This document shows, in pieces, positions 33,579 to 46,400 of a stretch of 64,000 bases of DNA (position 1 is the stretch's first letter; the number at the start of each line of letters is the position of its first letter). Source of the stretch: Haliclona indistincta (lineage: Eukaryota; Porifera; Demospongiae; Haplosclerida; Chalinidae); contig OZ024786.1 of NCBI GenBank assembly GCA_964017065.1, positions 13,693,469 to 13,757,468 on the forward strand, read 5' to 3'. The translations under genes and the position numbers were made by a program. The notes under the pieces are model-generated. The model worked only from the letters and a program-made list of their open reading frames with translations, made no database searches and was not told the DNA's origin.

Positions 33579-33628
33579 TGCTGCTAACTTATCATCATGC
33601 AGTATTACTGTTGTCGGCAGTTGCATGC

Positions 33629-36600
33629 ATGGCTGAGTCTCAGCTGGATCTAGAGCAGCAGTGTGTGACAGCATTCAAGCAAGGCAACCATGACCAGGCA
33701 GTACAACTACTACCACAACTACAGCAACCTGGTCATGTTACTACTGAGTTTGAATACAATGGAAAAGGAACACCACCAAACAAAGATGTGACACTTCTTC
33801 ATCTTGCTGCTTATCATGGCTGGCTAGACATCATCAAGACTATACAGCATCATATCTCAATGTATGATGTCAGAGACAGTGCAGGTCTCACTCCATTGCA
33901 TTATGCTGCAGCTGCTTCATCGGAGAATTGCTTAGAAATGATAAATTACTTAATTCACACAATAGGCTGTGATCCCAATGCTAAAACCACAAAAAGAAGT
34001 CTCCCGTTACATATCGCTTGTCGTTGTGGTAGCTTAGACACAGCTAAATATTTCATAACAGAACAAAACAGTAACCCAAATGTTCAAAATAGTGATGGAT
34101 GGACACCACTACATTATGCTTCAGTGAATGGTCACATGAACATAATCCAGAGTCTTATTGCTGAACAAAATTGCGATCCAAACACTTTAAACAATTATGG
34201 TACCCTCCCACTACATACTGCTTGTGCTAACGGACAATTAGATGCCACAAAATATTTAATTTCTGACCAAAAATGTGACCAAAACAGTCGAAATAACTAC
34301 AGATCTACACCTCTTTACTTTGTGTCTCAAAATGGTCACATGGACATCATCCAATACCTTATCACTGAACTAGGTTGTGATCCAACAATTTCAGACAACA
34401 ATGGTCTTCTTCCATTACACATTGCTAGTCTTAATGGTCATTTGAATACTGTCAAATACTTCATCAGTGAACAGAAATGTGACCCAAACAGTCGAACAAA
34501 AGATGGATGTACACCTCTTTACTGTGCTTCTGAAAATGGCCACATGGACATCATTGAATACCTAATCACTGAACTAGATTGTGATCCAACAATTTCAAAC
34601 AACAATGGACTCCTTCCATTACACGTTGTTAGTCTATATGGTCATTTGAATACTGTCAAATATTTCATCAGTGAACAGAAATGTGACCCAAACTGTCGAA
34701 CCAAAAAAGGATCTACACCTCTTTACTGTGCTTCTCAAAATGGTCACATGGACATCATCCAATACCTTATCACTGAAGTAGGTTGTGATCCAACAATTTC
34801 AAACAACAATGGTTTTCTTCCATTACACATTGCTAGTTTTAATGGTCATTTGAACACTGTCAAATATTTCATCAGTGAACAGAAATGTGACCAAAACAGT
34901 CAAACAAAAGACGGATCTACACCTCTTTACTGTGCTTCTCAAAATGGTCACATGGACATCATCCAATACCTTATCACTGAACTAGGTTGTGATCCAACAA
35001 TTGTTGACCATGAATGTCGAACAATTCTACACAGGGCTTGTTATTATGGGCACATTGTTATGGTACAATGGTTACTGCGCAATACACAAGTTGACATAAT
35101 GGCTAAGGACATATATGGTAATACTTGCATCGATCTGGCTAAGCATCACTATAAAGTACTACAAATATTTGAACCACTTGTTGATTCATCACGAGATTTT
35201 CCAATTCACAAATTTGGTAAAACAGTTCTTGTTGGTAACAGTGCTGCAGGCAAGACCACTCTAGCTAAAGTCATAGCAATGAGAGCTGCAAAGGAATCTA
35301 TCAATTGGTTGGATTCTAAGAAGAAAGTTAAAAAAGTCAAGACATACACTGCTGGTATAGTCCCATCTCTATTAGAGAGCTGGGAAGTAGGCAATATGGT
35401 TGTTTTTGACTTGGCAGGACAAGCTGAATACCATTCTAGTCACTCTGCTGTCATGGAGACTGTGATGCAGCAGTCACCTGCCACATTCATCAATGTATTA
35501 GACCTCAGCAACACAGACAAAGAAATTAAAAGGCAACTACATTATTGGCTTAATTTCATCGAAAATGCAACTTGCAGAACTGCTGTTAAATCAAGTTTAA
35601 TAGTTGTTGGTAGTCATGCTGATTTGCTTAGTAAAATGGAACTTCAAATTAAGTCAACTTTTATTACAAATATGCTGAGCAGGAATATGCGACATGGAGA
35701 TTTTATGGAACTTGTTACAATGGATTGCCGCAAACTTGACTCAAAAAGTACTCGAAAATTTATATCATTGTTATGCCAGTCCCAGTTAAGTGTATCTTCA
35801 AGAGCACCATCAATGAACTATTACTGTCATTTGCTTTATGCTTTCTTTAAATCGAAACCACAGACGGTCCATTGCACACTTGAAGAGCTGATAATTTTAG
35901 CTACTCATGACGATTGTCCAATTCCTACACAATCAGTATCTCTTTCAAGATTTCTTACAACACTAAATGACAGAGGAATGATCGTTTTTCTTAAGAACCA
36001 ACAAAAGTTAGAAGAGAGCTGGATAATAGTCAATATTGAAGTTCTATTGAAAGATATCAATGGAAAATTATTTGGTGAAGTTAAATCAGTGATAACTGGA
36101 ATCATTCGTTCATCAACTCTGAAAAAACTCTTTCCACAATATAATCTTGAAATGCTTATTGGGTTCTTACAGACTCTTGAGCTCTGCCATTGTGTAAATC
36201 TGTCTGGCATTGAAACAAATCTGTTACAAGGTATTGAAGATTCTTCACCTAGAAGCACAGAAAAGTACTTATTCTTTCCTTCGTTGCTAAATATGTGTCG
36301 TCCAATTATTTTACCAGGTGATCATGGTTTCAGGTTTGGCTGGTACCTAATTTGCAAACCAGTTCCAGAATACCAGTTTTTCACTAGCCGATTTCTTCAT
36401 GTTCTTCTCCTTCGTCTAGCATACACCTTTCCTTTAGCTGGTGGCAGTCATGACACATTCCATCGTGATCAAACTGGATGTAATGTCTGGAACAATGGTA
36501 TATCATGGGAAAACGGGGAAGGAATTAGAACAATAGTTGAGCTCATTGACAATCAGAGAGTATTAGTGTTGGTATCACACAAAGCCGCTAGTAGACCAGT

Positions 36601-37613
36601 TGAGTGCAAAAAGCACCACAGTGCAGTGATCAGACTAATACTGGACTTGCAACAGCAATTCTGTTCCAATTTAGAGACTTCAGAATATCTTGTCTCTCAT
36701 TCTCTTCTCAGAAACTGGACAACTGACATACAATTTCCTTCTAATAAAGATTTATTTCCTATTGAGAACATAGCCGAGTCAATGCTTCTTCACCAACCTT
36801 ACATTGTTAGTTGTAATAAAGAAACTTGTGAAGATTTTAAAACAAAACATGTTCTGAAATATGAGCCATATTATCAACTGAGTCCCTCTTCTGTGTGTGA
36901 GCTGATGGACAGCAGTAAAGCAGATGAGCCCGTCTCTCAAACACTCCTTCATGAGGTTCAAAGCCAGTGTCAGGTACATCAGTTAGAGCCATCACAAACT
37001 CATACTTCTCTACAAAAATGTGTTGATAAATTTAGCCTATTTGCTGGAAGGAATCCTATAGTAAGTAGTGAGATTTAACTAACATTGAATGTTGAATTAA
37101 CATATTGTTGTACAGGATATAGCAAATCTTGAAGGAAGAATTCTGATTCAAGATTCTTTATCAGCATCAGTTGTTGAAGGTAGATATAATTATTGTGACT
37201 ACTGTAAGATAATAGTCATTGATGATTGCAATACAATAATTATTAATTGTTTTCTTCCCACGAATTTCTCATAGGTCAAATTAGTGACGAGAATCCTAAA
37301 ATTGACCTATCTTCAATTCCAAGTGGACAACTAAGTGAGTACATACACAAATAGTTTCAAAAAATATTTTTTTCCTCCAACAGATGTTGGCTGTCACTTG
37401 CCTTTGTTGATCATAGCTCTGAAACCAATTGTGAAGTGGTTTGATCTTGGGTTGCACTTGGGATTGAGTCATGCTACACTGGAGACAATAGAGATTGAGC
37501 GAAGGGAACGAGTTGAGGAATGCAAGCGAGAAATGTTGGTAGCATGGTTGCAGAGAGGGACAAACACTACTAAACTAGAACTTATCAGTGCTTTGTCAAA
37601 AATATCTGCTTAG
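33629..37613 (+). CDS. Gene 3: ankyrin array, canonical ROC GTPase, COR, Death domain
   Basis: Exons 33629-37060, 37116-37179, 37275-37334, 37384-37613 give 1261 codons. About 13-14 ankyrin repeats (residues about 55-500) of two alternating types lead to a ROC domain with an intact P-loop GNSAAGKTT (about 536-544), switch motif DLAGQAEYHS and a G4-like VGSHAD, all expected for Roco-type GTPases. COR follows (LNDRGMIVFL, FLQTLELCHCVNL, FGWYL), then the shared post-COR module (SPSSVCELMDSSKADEP). The last exon is a Death domain (about 1186-1261: WFDLGLHLGL, CKREMLVAWL) ending in TAG. No ZU5 or membrane segment. The architecture equals human DAPK1 without its kinase, so a GTP-regulated death-fold adaptor is a reasonable inference. 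Class A, related to gene 1. Confidence 0.88.
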
Positions 37614-37673
37614 CATAAAATGGCTAATTTTTGAAATTCATTGTTTCCTATAAATTATTCTATTTTCCGAATC

Positions 37674-37679
37674 AATAAA
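37674..37679 (+). terminator. Polyadenylation signal of gene 3
   Basis: A canonical AATAAA lies 61 bp after the stop codon, in AT-rich sequence. Confidence 0.6.
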
Positions 37680-39225
37680 AGATTTGAAATCATAAACATT
37701 CAAATGCCTTGTGTGTAATTGATCTCAATGTAAGTGTATATCATTGTTACATTAGCACGTCATGTGCATGCTTTTTCATAAAAGCTGCTTAGCCTGATTG
37801 CTTGTTTATTACTCTGTATATATTTAAACTTAAATTTAAACTTATGGAACTTATAATTTTGCGAATTCATTTCTCTTGGACAATTCCTGAACAACTCTGG
37901 AATCACATGTAAGTGTTTATGAGTATATCTTCATCGTACAAGTAATGCATCCACATCATTGTACAGGGTTTTAAATTGCTATGTGGAAGAGTCCACTAGT
38001 TTACTTGAAAGCTTCTTGTAATCTTTTCGCTTTAGGAAGGTAACTGTATGTTGCTGCATGAATGCTGACTAATCTATTTCGTGCACCAAATAAAAATGAT
38101 CAATGTTTAATAAAAAGTTATGATGCACTGTACTGACTCTTCTATCAATGAATATCATTATTTAATGTAATTAACCTGAAGTTTTGTCGTTATGAATTCA
38201 ATTATAATTCTTAGCTAGCATCAGTAGTAGCTATCATACCGCCAGTCACATGTAAGAGGTTAGTTAGAAGTAGATTAGAACAGTGCTATGATAGCAAGTA
38301 ACAATGACTAAAATTAATAATAATTATTAAGCAACAATCAGGACAAGCCATTGATTGAAATATTTACAAAAGAAAATTAAAAAGATTTCTATCGAAATCA
38401 ATAGGATGATGTTGCTATGAATTCAATTATAATTCTCGGCAAGCATCAAAGTCAGAGCTAGAGTAGTACATGTAGCTATCATAATACTTTTAGTCACAGG
38501 TGAGTAAGTTAGTTGGAATTAGATTTCTAGTACTATGTGACAGGTGGGATGTGGGACGTTATGACAACATCCCACATTATGAGGAATTCATAACACTGTT
38601 CATAGATACACTACAACATACTGTGCCTACGTACATGTATCCCATGAAAACAAGTGTTCATAGATTCAAGTAACTATGCCATTAACAGTATAATGTGAGC
38701 TGTAGAGGTAATGCATTGATACACTCGATGCAAAATTGAGCCGAAAGTATATTGCTAGCACATACACGAGAGCCTACTAGTGAGGAGGATGCACCAACAA
38801 CAGCAATTAAACCAAGTACAATTATCATGTGGAATGAGAACAGGAAAAAGGAGAATATGACAATGATAGTCTTAGCATGACAGAAGCAGACTTTGACAAC
38901 AAATGAAACAGGACTAAATCACCTGAAGCAGTTTCATCATCTTGTGACGTAACCTGTAGTGATGTGTACAACAGATCATGAGGTGTATTACATGTAGCTA
39001 GGCAGCTCTATAATACAGAATATGACTGATGTGCTTAATAGTTACTTTATAAATTTACATGTACTGATAATGAGATCATGAGGTGTCTTACGTGTATAGC
39101 TCGTGTTTCTTATAATACAGTGTATAGTCACTTTAGTATAGGATATTTGATACATTTTTTGTTCTGAGACAGTCATGAGCTAGTCATGTAATAACAACAT
39201 CCCACATTATGAGGAATTCATAACA
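37680..39225 (+). repeat. Intergenic cluster repeat with a kinase-tail relic (copy before gene 4)
   Basis: The sequence words GGAAGAGTCCACTAGTTTACTT (37985), TTCTATCAATGAATATCATTA (38140), TGACAGGTGGGATGTGGGACG (38540) and GTTCATAGATACACTACAACA recur around 59850-62350. A fragment of the foldback element family lies at 38370-38405. The stretch 38785-38960 (GAATGAGAACAGGAAAAAGG, GTCTTAGCATGACAGAAGCA, CAGTTTCATCATCTTGTGA) is a decayed copy of the WWE-kinase last exon. Confidence 0.65.
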
Positions 39226-39227
39226 CT

Positions 39228-39540
39228 GTTCTTAGATACACTGCAATGTGCTGTGTCTAGTACATGTATAGATAGTAGAAACATAATCCCATGAACACAA
39301 GTGTTCATAGATACACTGCAATGTGCTGTGTCTAGTACATGTATAGATAGTAGAAACATAATCCCATGAACACAAGTGTTCATAGATACACTGCAATGTG
39401 CTGTGTCTAGTACATGTATAGATAGTAGAAACATAATCCCATGAACACAAGTGTTCATAGATACACTGCAATGTGCTGTGTCTAGTACATGTATAGATAG
39501 TAGAAACATAATCCCATGAACACAGGTGTTCATAGATTCA
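39228..39540 (+). repeat. 75-bp minisatellite, about four copies
   Basis: CTGCAATGTGCTGTGTCTAG begins units at about 39241, 39316, 39391 and 39466, nearly identical. Because 75 is a multiple of three, long - strand open frames appear; they are artefacts. Confidence 0.92.
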
Positions 39541-39599
39541 ACTAACTATGCCATTAACAGTATAATGTGAGCTAGGTCATACATACACTCGATGCAGAA

Positions 39600-40215
39600 T
39601 CGAGCCCAAAGTGTATTGCTAGCACATCAGGAAAAAAGAGAAGATGACAACATAAAGTCCTAGCAAGACAGAAGCAGACATTGACAGCGAATGAAAGAGA
39701 GCTAAATCACCAGCTGAGAGTGAAGCTGTTTCATTATCTTGTGACGTAAACTGTTGATTTATGTACAACAACTTAACCATTATACTTACGTCAAAAGGGC
39801 AAAATTGTCTTGCAACTTATTTTCAGTTCTGTCAATCAATGTTTAGGGTCCCATTATCAGCAGACATTCAACTGGGGTCAAAGGTCACAAAATTCACTCT
39901 TTACTATTGTCAGTTCAACCACGTTCAACAGTATTGGCAGAGTTAGCGGACCGTCTCTCCAACCTGATATGTTACAGTAATGGTGACAGCTGCCTGGATT
40001 TAAGAGCTTGACATGGCTCATCTCCATGAGCCTTTTAGGATAGGATTATTTTCTGGAAACCATGCCAGGTGAGGGCAGACTCCAACAGATCGAGGCTTGT
40101 GCACACCCACCTAGCTGTACCTCAGTGCCATGTGCATGAAGGTGTCTGAAGTTGGTCACTTTACTGTTAATGATGCACTGTACACTGTTGTAGAGAGTGG
40201 TGGTCTTGGTGAATA
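39600..40215 (+). pseudogene. Decayed WWE-kinase last-exon pieces upstream of gene 4
   Basis: 39625-39760 (AAAGTCCTAGCAAGACAGAA, CAGCTGAGAGTGAAGCTGTT, TCATTATCTTGTGACG) and 40140-40215 (TCTGAAGTTGGTCACTTTAC, GATGCACTGTACACTGTTGT, AGAGAGTGGTGGT) follow the order of the kinase exon at 10680-11015. No frame is kept. The same two pieces recur at 62440-62600 and 62990-63070 before gene 6. Confidence 0.75.
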
Positions 40216-40471
40216 GTTATGAATAGTGATGTAAGCATGTTTGTGTGTATAGCACACAAACTATAAAAACAAGTTTGTGAGTATTGCATGGTCTACATGT
40301 ATAAGGAATTTCAAGCATGCATGTGAATATACTTATAATGCAAAATGAATCACATCACCTTATGGACATGTGACAGGAAATTATAATCTATTTTTAAATG
40401 CTATGATTTGTTCAAAATCAACCTGCACTTGAAAATTTCCCATTCTGACTGTTATTGCATAGTTGTGGTTC

Positions 40472-43400
40472 ATGGCTGAGTCTCAGCTGGATCTAGAGCA
40501 GCAGTGTGTGACAGCATTCAAGCAAGGCAACCATGACCAGGCAGTACAACTACTACCACAACTACAGCAACCTGGTGATGTTACTACCGAGTTTGAATTC
40601 AATGGCAAAAGCTTACCACCAAATAAAGATGTGACACTTCTCCATCTTGCTGCTTATCATGGCTGGCTAGACATCATCAAGACTATACAGCAACATATCT
40701 CAATGTATGATGTCAGAGACAGTGCAGATTTCACTCCATTGCATTATGCTGCAGCTGCTTCATCAGAGAATTGCTTAGAAATGATAAATTACTTAATTAA
40801 CACATTAGGCTGTGATCCCAATGCTAAAACTTTAAAGAAAAATCTTCCATTACATGTTGCTTGTCATCGTGGTAACTTAGACACAGCTAAATATTTCATA
40901 ACAGAACATAACTGTAACCCAAATTTTCAAACTAGCGATGGATGGACACCACTACAGTGGGCTTCACAAAAGGGTCACATGAACATAATCCAGTATCTTA
41001 TAACTGAACTAGGTTGTGACCCAACAATTTCAAACAACTATGGTCTTCTTCCATTACACATTGCTAGTTTTAATGGTCATTTGAATACAGTCAAATACCT
41101 CATCAGTCAACAGAAATGTGACCCAAACAGTCGAACTAACTGTGGATTTACACCTCTTTACTATGCTTCTGAAAATGGTCACATGGACATCATCCAATGC
41201 CTTATCACTGAACTAGGTTGTGATCCAACAATTTCAGACAACGATGGCTATCTTCCATTACACATTGCTAGTCTTAATGGTCATTTGAATACAGTCAAAT
41301 ACCTCATCAGTGAACAAAAATGTGACCCAAACAGTCAAACAAAAGATGGATCTACACCACTTTACAGCGCTTCTATAAACGGTCACATGGACATCATCCA
41401 ATACCTTATCACTGAAGTAGGTTGTGATCCAACTATTTCAGACAATGGGTTTCTTCCATTACATGCTGCTAGTTGTAATGGTCATTTGAATACGGTCAAA
41501 TATTTCATTAGTGAACAGAAATGTGATCCAAACAGTCAAGGAAAAAAAGGACATACGCCACTTTATAGCGCTTCAGAAAATGGTCACACGGAAATCATCC
41601 AATACCTTATCACTGAACTAGGTTGTGATCCAACAAGTTTAAACAACAATGGATTTCTTCCATTACACATTGCTAGTTTTAATGGTCATTTGAATACGGT
41701 CAAATATTTCATCAGAGAACAGAAATGTGACCCAAACAGTCGATCTAAAAATGGATTTACACCTCTTCACTGTGCTTCTAAAAATGGTCACATGGACATC
41801 ATCCAATATCTTATCACTGAACTAGGTTGTGATCCAACAAGTATAAGCAACAATGGATTTCTTCCATTACACATTGCTAGTTTTAATGGTCATTTGAATA
41901 CGGTCAAATATTTCATCAACGAACAGAAATGTGATCCAAACTGTCGATCTAAAAATGGATCTACACCTCTTTACTGTGCTTCTCAAAATGATCACATGGA
42001 CATCATTCAATACCTTATCACTGAACTAGGTTGTGACCCAACAATTTCAAATAACAATGGTCTACTTCCATTACACATTGCTAGTGTTAATGGTCATTTA
42101 AATACGGTCAAATATTTAATCTTTAATCATAATTGTGATCCTAATGTTCAAGGTCCACATGGATTTACTCCTCTACATTATGCTTCTCAAGGTGGTCACA
42201 CGGACATCATCCAATATTTAATTGCTGAAGTAGGCTGTGACCCATCAACTCCAGATGGTGATGGTGATCATCCTCTGCACAATGCTTGTTGGAAAGGTCA
42301 ATTGATTGCTGTCAAATATTTGATCTCAGAGCAAAACTGTGATCCTAATAGTCGAGGTCAACATGGATACACTCCTCTACATTATGCCTCTCAATGTGGT
42401 CATTTACATATCGTCCAATATCTAATCACTGAACTAGGTTTTGACCCGAAGGTGATTGATAACAATGGTCGAACAATACTTCATTTGGCAGCTATTAGGG
42501 GCCATGTCCAAATAGTACAATGGCTCTTACGTGATAAAAGAATTGATTTAATGACAAGAGACAAATTGGGCAGTACTATAACAGATTTGGCAAAAGAAAA
42601 TTGGAAGTTTCACATGCTTCGTTTTCTTCATTCATTGTTAGAGTCATTCAATAATTACCCAATTCATACATTTGGTAAGACAATTCTTACTGGTAATAAT
42701 AGTGCAGGTAAGATCTATCTGGCTAAAGCGATCAATCAACAAGGAAAGAGTGACATTAAGCAACTTACTTCAGGCGGTTATAAAAAAATATTTCTTGAGC
42801 ACAGCGCTGATGCTGGAATAGTACCGTCGCTAATAGAAACTAGTGAATTTGGAAATATGGTGTTATACGACTTGGCAGGACAAGCTGAATACCATTCCAG
42901 TCACTCTGTTGTCATGGAGACTGTGATGCAGCAGTCACCTGCCACATTCATCAATGTAATAGACCTCAGCAACACAGATGATGAGATATTGCAACAACTT
43001 CACTACTGGCTCAACTTCATCGAAAATACCACTTGTAAAACTAGTACTAAATCCTGTTTGATAATTGTTGGTAGTTATGATCATGAGCTTAGTCATGAAC
43101 TGGTTCAAAGCAAATCAACTCTTATCAGAAATGAAATGCAAAAAAGATCATATCATCAAGACTACATGGGATATGTTACTATAGACTATCAAGACATTGA
43201 ATCTGAAGCCAATCAAGAGTTTGTATCACTGCTCTATAAAAGCAATCAATCTATTGTTGCTAGGTTACCTCCAGTGAGCTGTTACTGTCACTTGCTGTAT
43301 GCATTTCTAGTAAAATGGAAATGGCTTATGCGTACATGTAATTGTGTACTTGAAGATCTTGTGGGTTCAATACCTGAGATTATTCCAAAAGAAACAGCAT

Positions 43401-46400
43401 TGATTGCTGAGCTTCTTACAACACTCAGTGAAAGAGGATTGATACTTTTTCTTAAAAATCAACCACAATTAGAGAATAGCTGGATAGTGGCGGACATTGA
43501 ATCAATGTTAAAGACAGTTAAGAAAGATGTCTTGCCAGTTCTTGAAGAATTTAAAGATCATCGTCTTTTGGGCAGCAACACTGGAATTGTACGCTCTTCC
43601 ACTCTCAAACAGCTCTTTCCACAGTTTAATATTGAAATGCTTGTTGGCTTTTTGCAGACTCTTGAACTATGCCATTGTGTTAACTTGTCTGGCAATTCAA
43701 CTAACATTCAAAGAATTGAACAATTCTCACTTAGAGAAGATGAAGAAGATAGAAGCCTTTTCTTTCCTTCATTGTTAGATAATTGTCGACCAATTATATT
43801 TCCTATAAACGAGGATTCTTGTTTTGGTTGGTGTCTGTACTGCAACAAAACAGGAGATCAGTACTTCACTAGTGAATTCCTACATGTTCTTCTCTTGCGT
43901 CTAGCTTACTCATTTCCTATGGCTAGTAGCAATAGCACAAAGCACTCACAAATTAAATGCACTGTATGGACAAATGGCATTTATTGGGACAATGTAGATG
44001 AAATCAACACTTCAGTGGAACTCATTGATCACAACCAATGTGTAATGGTGGTCATATCACATAATAACAGCAGACCAGTAGAGTTCTGTAAGCATCGCAG
44101 TGCAGTGATCAGACTTGTGCTAGACCTAAAGCAACAACTCTGTCCTGATGTACAGACGGCTGAGTATCTCACCTCACACCGCTTTCATCTCAGAAAATCT
44201 GAGAGTGTCTGCCTACCATTAAAGAGTGACCTTCTTCCAATAGAGAATGTTGCTATTTCAATGTTACAGAGAAATCGCTTCATATTTGCCAGCTCTGATA
44301 TTATCAGTGAATTTCGTACCAAAGATGCATTAAAGTCTGAGCCATATTATCAACTGAGTCCCTCTTCTGTGTGTGAGCTGATGGACAGCAGTAAAGCTGA
44401 TGAGCATGTCTCTCAAACACTCCTTGATGAGGTGGAGAGAATCTGTCAAATAAAACAATTGAAACAACCTAGTCATTCACGCCTGAGAAAGATTGTTGAT
44501 GAAATGAGCATTTATGGTGGAAAAAATCCTATTGTGAGTAAATTCAAAATAATTATACATTATTATGTTTATTGTTTATTACAGGAAATCGGAAATGTTG
44601 ACATCGCCAATTTACTTACAAATTGTGATCAAGAACCTACTGCTGATGACTATGGTAATTGTATAAATTGCAATGGTACAATATATTGTGTGCAATTATA
44701 TTTTGTTAATAGAAACTAACGCCAATTCAGAAGAACATCTTTCCTTAACAGATGATCCTACTATGTCAGAAAGTATGTAGGGTTTGACTATTATTAAGCC
44801 TCTTTGATATAAAATTAAATAGGTGCATATGCTAGCGGTGCACGGTCTGCCAACTCAGAATTGAATGACAGTGACAAGCTGAAAGAAGAAGTATTGAAGC
44901 TTAAAGAAACTTCAGATACAGAAATATCCAGACTGCAGACTGAATTGGAATCTGCTCGACAGGAAATATCAGTATTAAAGGAATTCCAGAATAAGAAACT
45001 GAAGGGTATGTACAGTAATTCTCATACAGCAAAATCACGTATGCAATATTAACCATAAATGAATGCATAACTATTCATGTATGAGTATAGCTATACAACA
45101 ACTAATCATTTTTTACATTGTTAGGTCATTCACAATCTGACTCAACCAAGAGACACATTGCTATACAAACGAGCTACTTAGATATTGCACCAAGTAAGCA
45201 AGAATTGTCATTTGTATTAGATTTTGACACTTGACTTGTTAGAGCTAAGAGGTGTTGAGGTGTGTGGAGAGATTGTGTTTGAAGTGATCAGTGACAATTT
45301 ACCACAGAAGCTGGTATGGCCTGGCTATGGGTTCTTCATAGAGATTCCTGCTGGAGCCCTTCCTCCTGGAGTGACCGCTAGTATTTCTGTTAAGGCAATC
45401 AGTAGAGGAAAGTTCAGTCTTCCTGAGAACAGTGAGCTGATCAGTGCAGTTTACGGGATATCATGCAGTGAAGTGTTCTTAAAAGATGTGTCTCTCAACA
45501 TTCAGCACTGTGCAGTTATTTCTAATGATAGCAATTTTAGGTTTATTATTGCCAGAAGCTCTCAAAATCCACCATATGAAGTAGTTCAAGAAGATGGTGT
45601 GTTCAGCAGCCATACACAATATGCAACTATCCGGCGTAAAAGATTCTGTTTGGTTGGAGTAATTGCACCAACTAATACAGACAAGTACTATGTTGCTCTT
45701 AAGTTCTACAAGCCCATCACTCATTCAGTCAACATGAGCCTTCGCTTTGTGGTTTTAACTAATCTTCTGGTTAAAATTAATGAGGTAACAATTATTAAGA
45801 ATGTCTTCATGGACGCATTATAATTATTTTTACAGTATAAGACACAAATGAGCAATGAGCAGTGGACAGAGGATGATGACCCGCAAATCATTAAATTTAA
45901 AGAAGATTGCATCACTCTTGAAATACCAAGAAACCCATCATTGGTAGTAGACAACTGGAAAATTGTTCCACGATCACCTCTTAAGGTATCATTGCATGAA
46001 ATCAAACTAGTCAAGGATGCATGCTATTAGGGAGGCACGGTAGTGACTCCCTATGTAGGGATGAACGAGAAAACAAGATGGCGGCTACATACAATGTATT
46101 AGCGTTCAAACGCTGATATTTCGCCTTGTGATGAATTTTAAACGTCAAAAGACACTTAGATCTGCTCTCTGGCGTTGCCCCATCTTACAGTAACAAGGAG
46201 ATCGCTCGAAATTGTTACTAAAGTGGCGAACCTGGAAACGGTGAAAATCGAGTTTTCGTCATCTTCGTTTTCATCTTCTTCTTTCTTCAGCGCGCCTAGC
46301 GCCTTTACGCGAGCAGTGCCGAGACTAAAACACCCACGAACAGTCGAGAAATTCTCCTGGCAGGTGCCTTTTGAACTTTGTTTTTAGCGAAACGGCGATA

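Noticed and set aside
33551..33628. N-terminal extension of gene 3 that looks like a signal peptide
   Set aside because: The TATA-like box lies 3' of this ATG and all paralogues start at MAESQ; the extension is best read as promoter and 5' UTR.
39207..39533. Long - strand ORFs with a repeating 25-residue peptide
   Set aside because: They arise from the 75-bp minisatellite (a multiple of three) and appear in two frames; no start context, splice sites or paralogue support.
39205..39545. Possible CRISPR-like array
   Set aside because: Units are directly abutting 75-bp tandem copies without unique spacers, in a eukaryotic genome.
45221..45242. Earlier acceptor (TGTATTAG/ATTTTGAC) for the ZU5 exon of gene 4
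   Set aside because: With the preceding phase-1 donor it gives an immediate stop; the acceptor GTTAG at 45242 keeps the frame.
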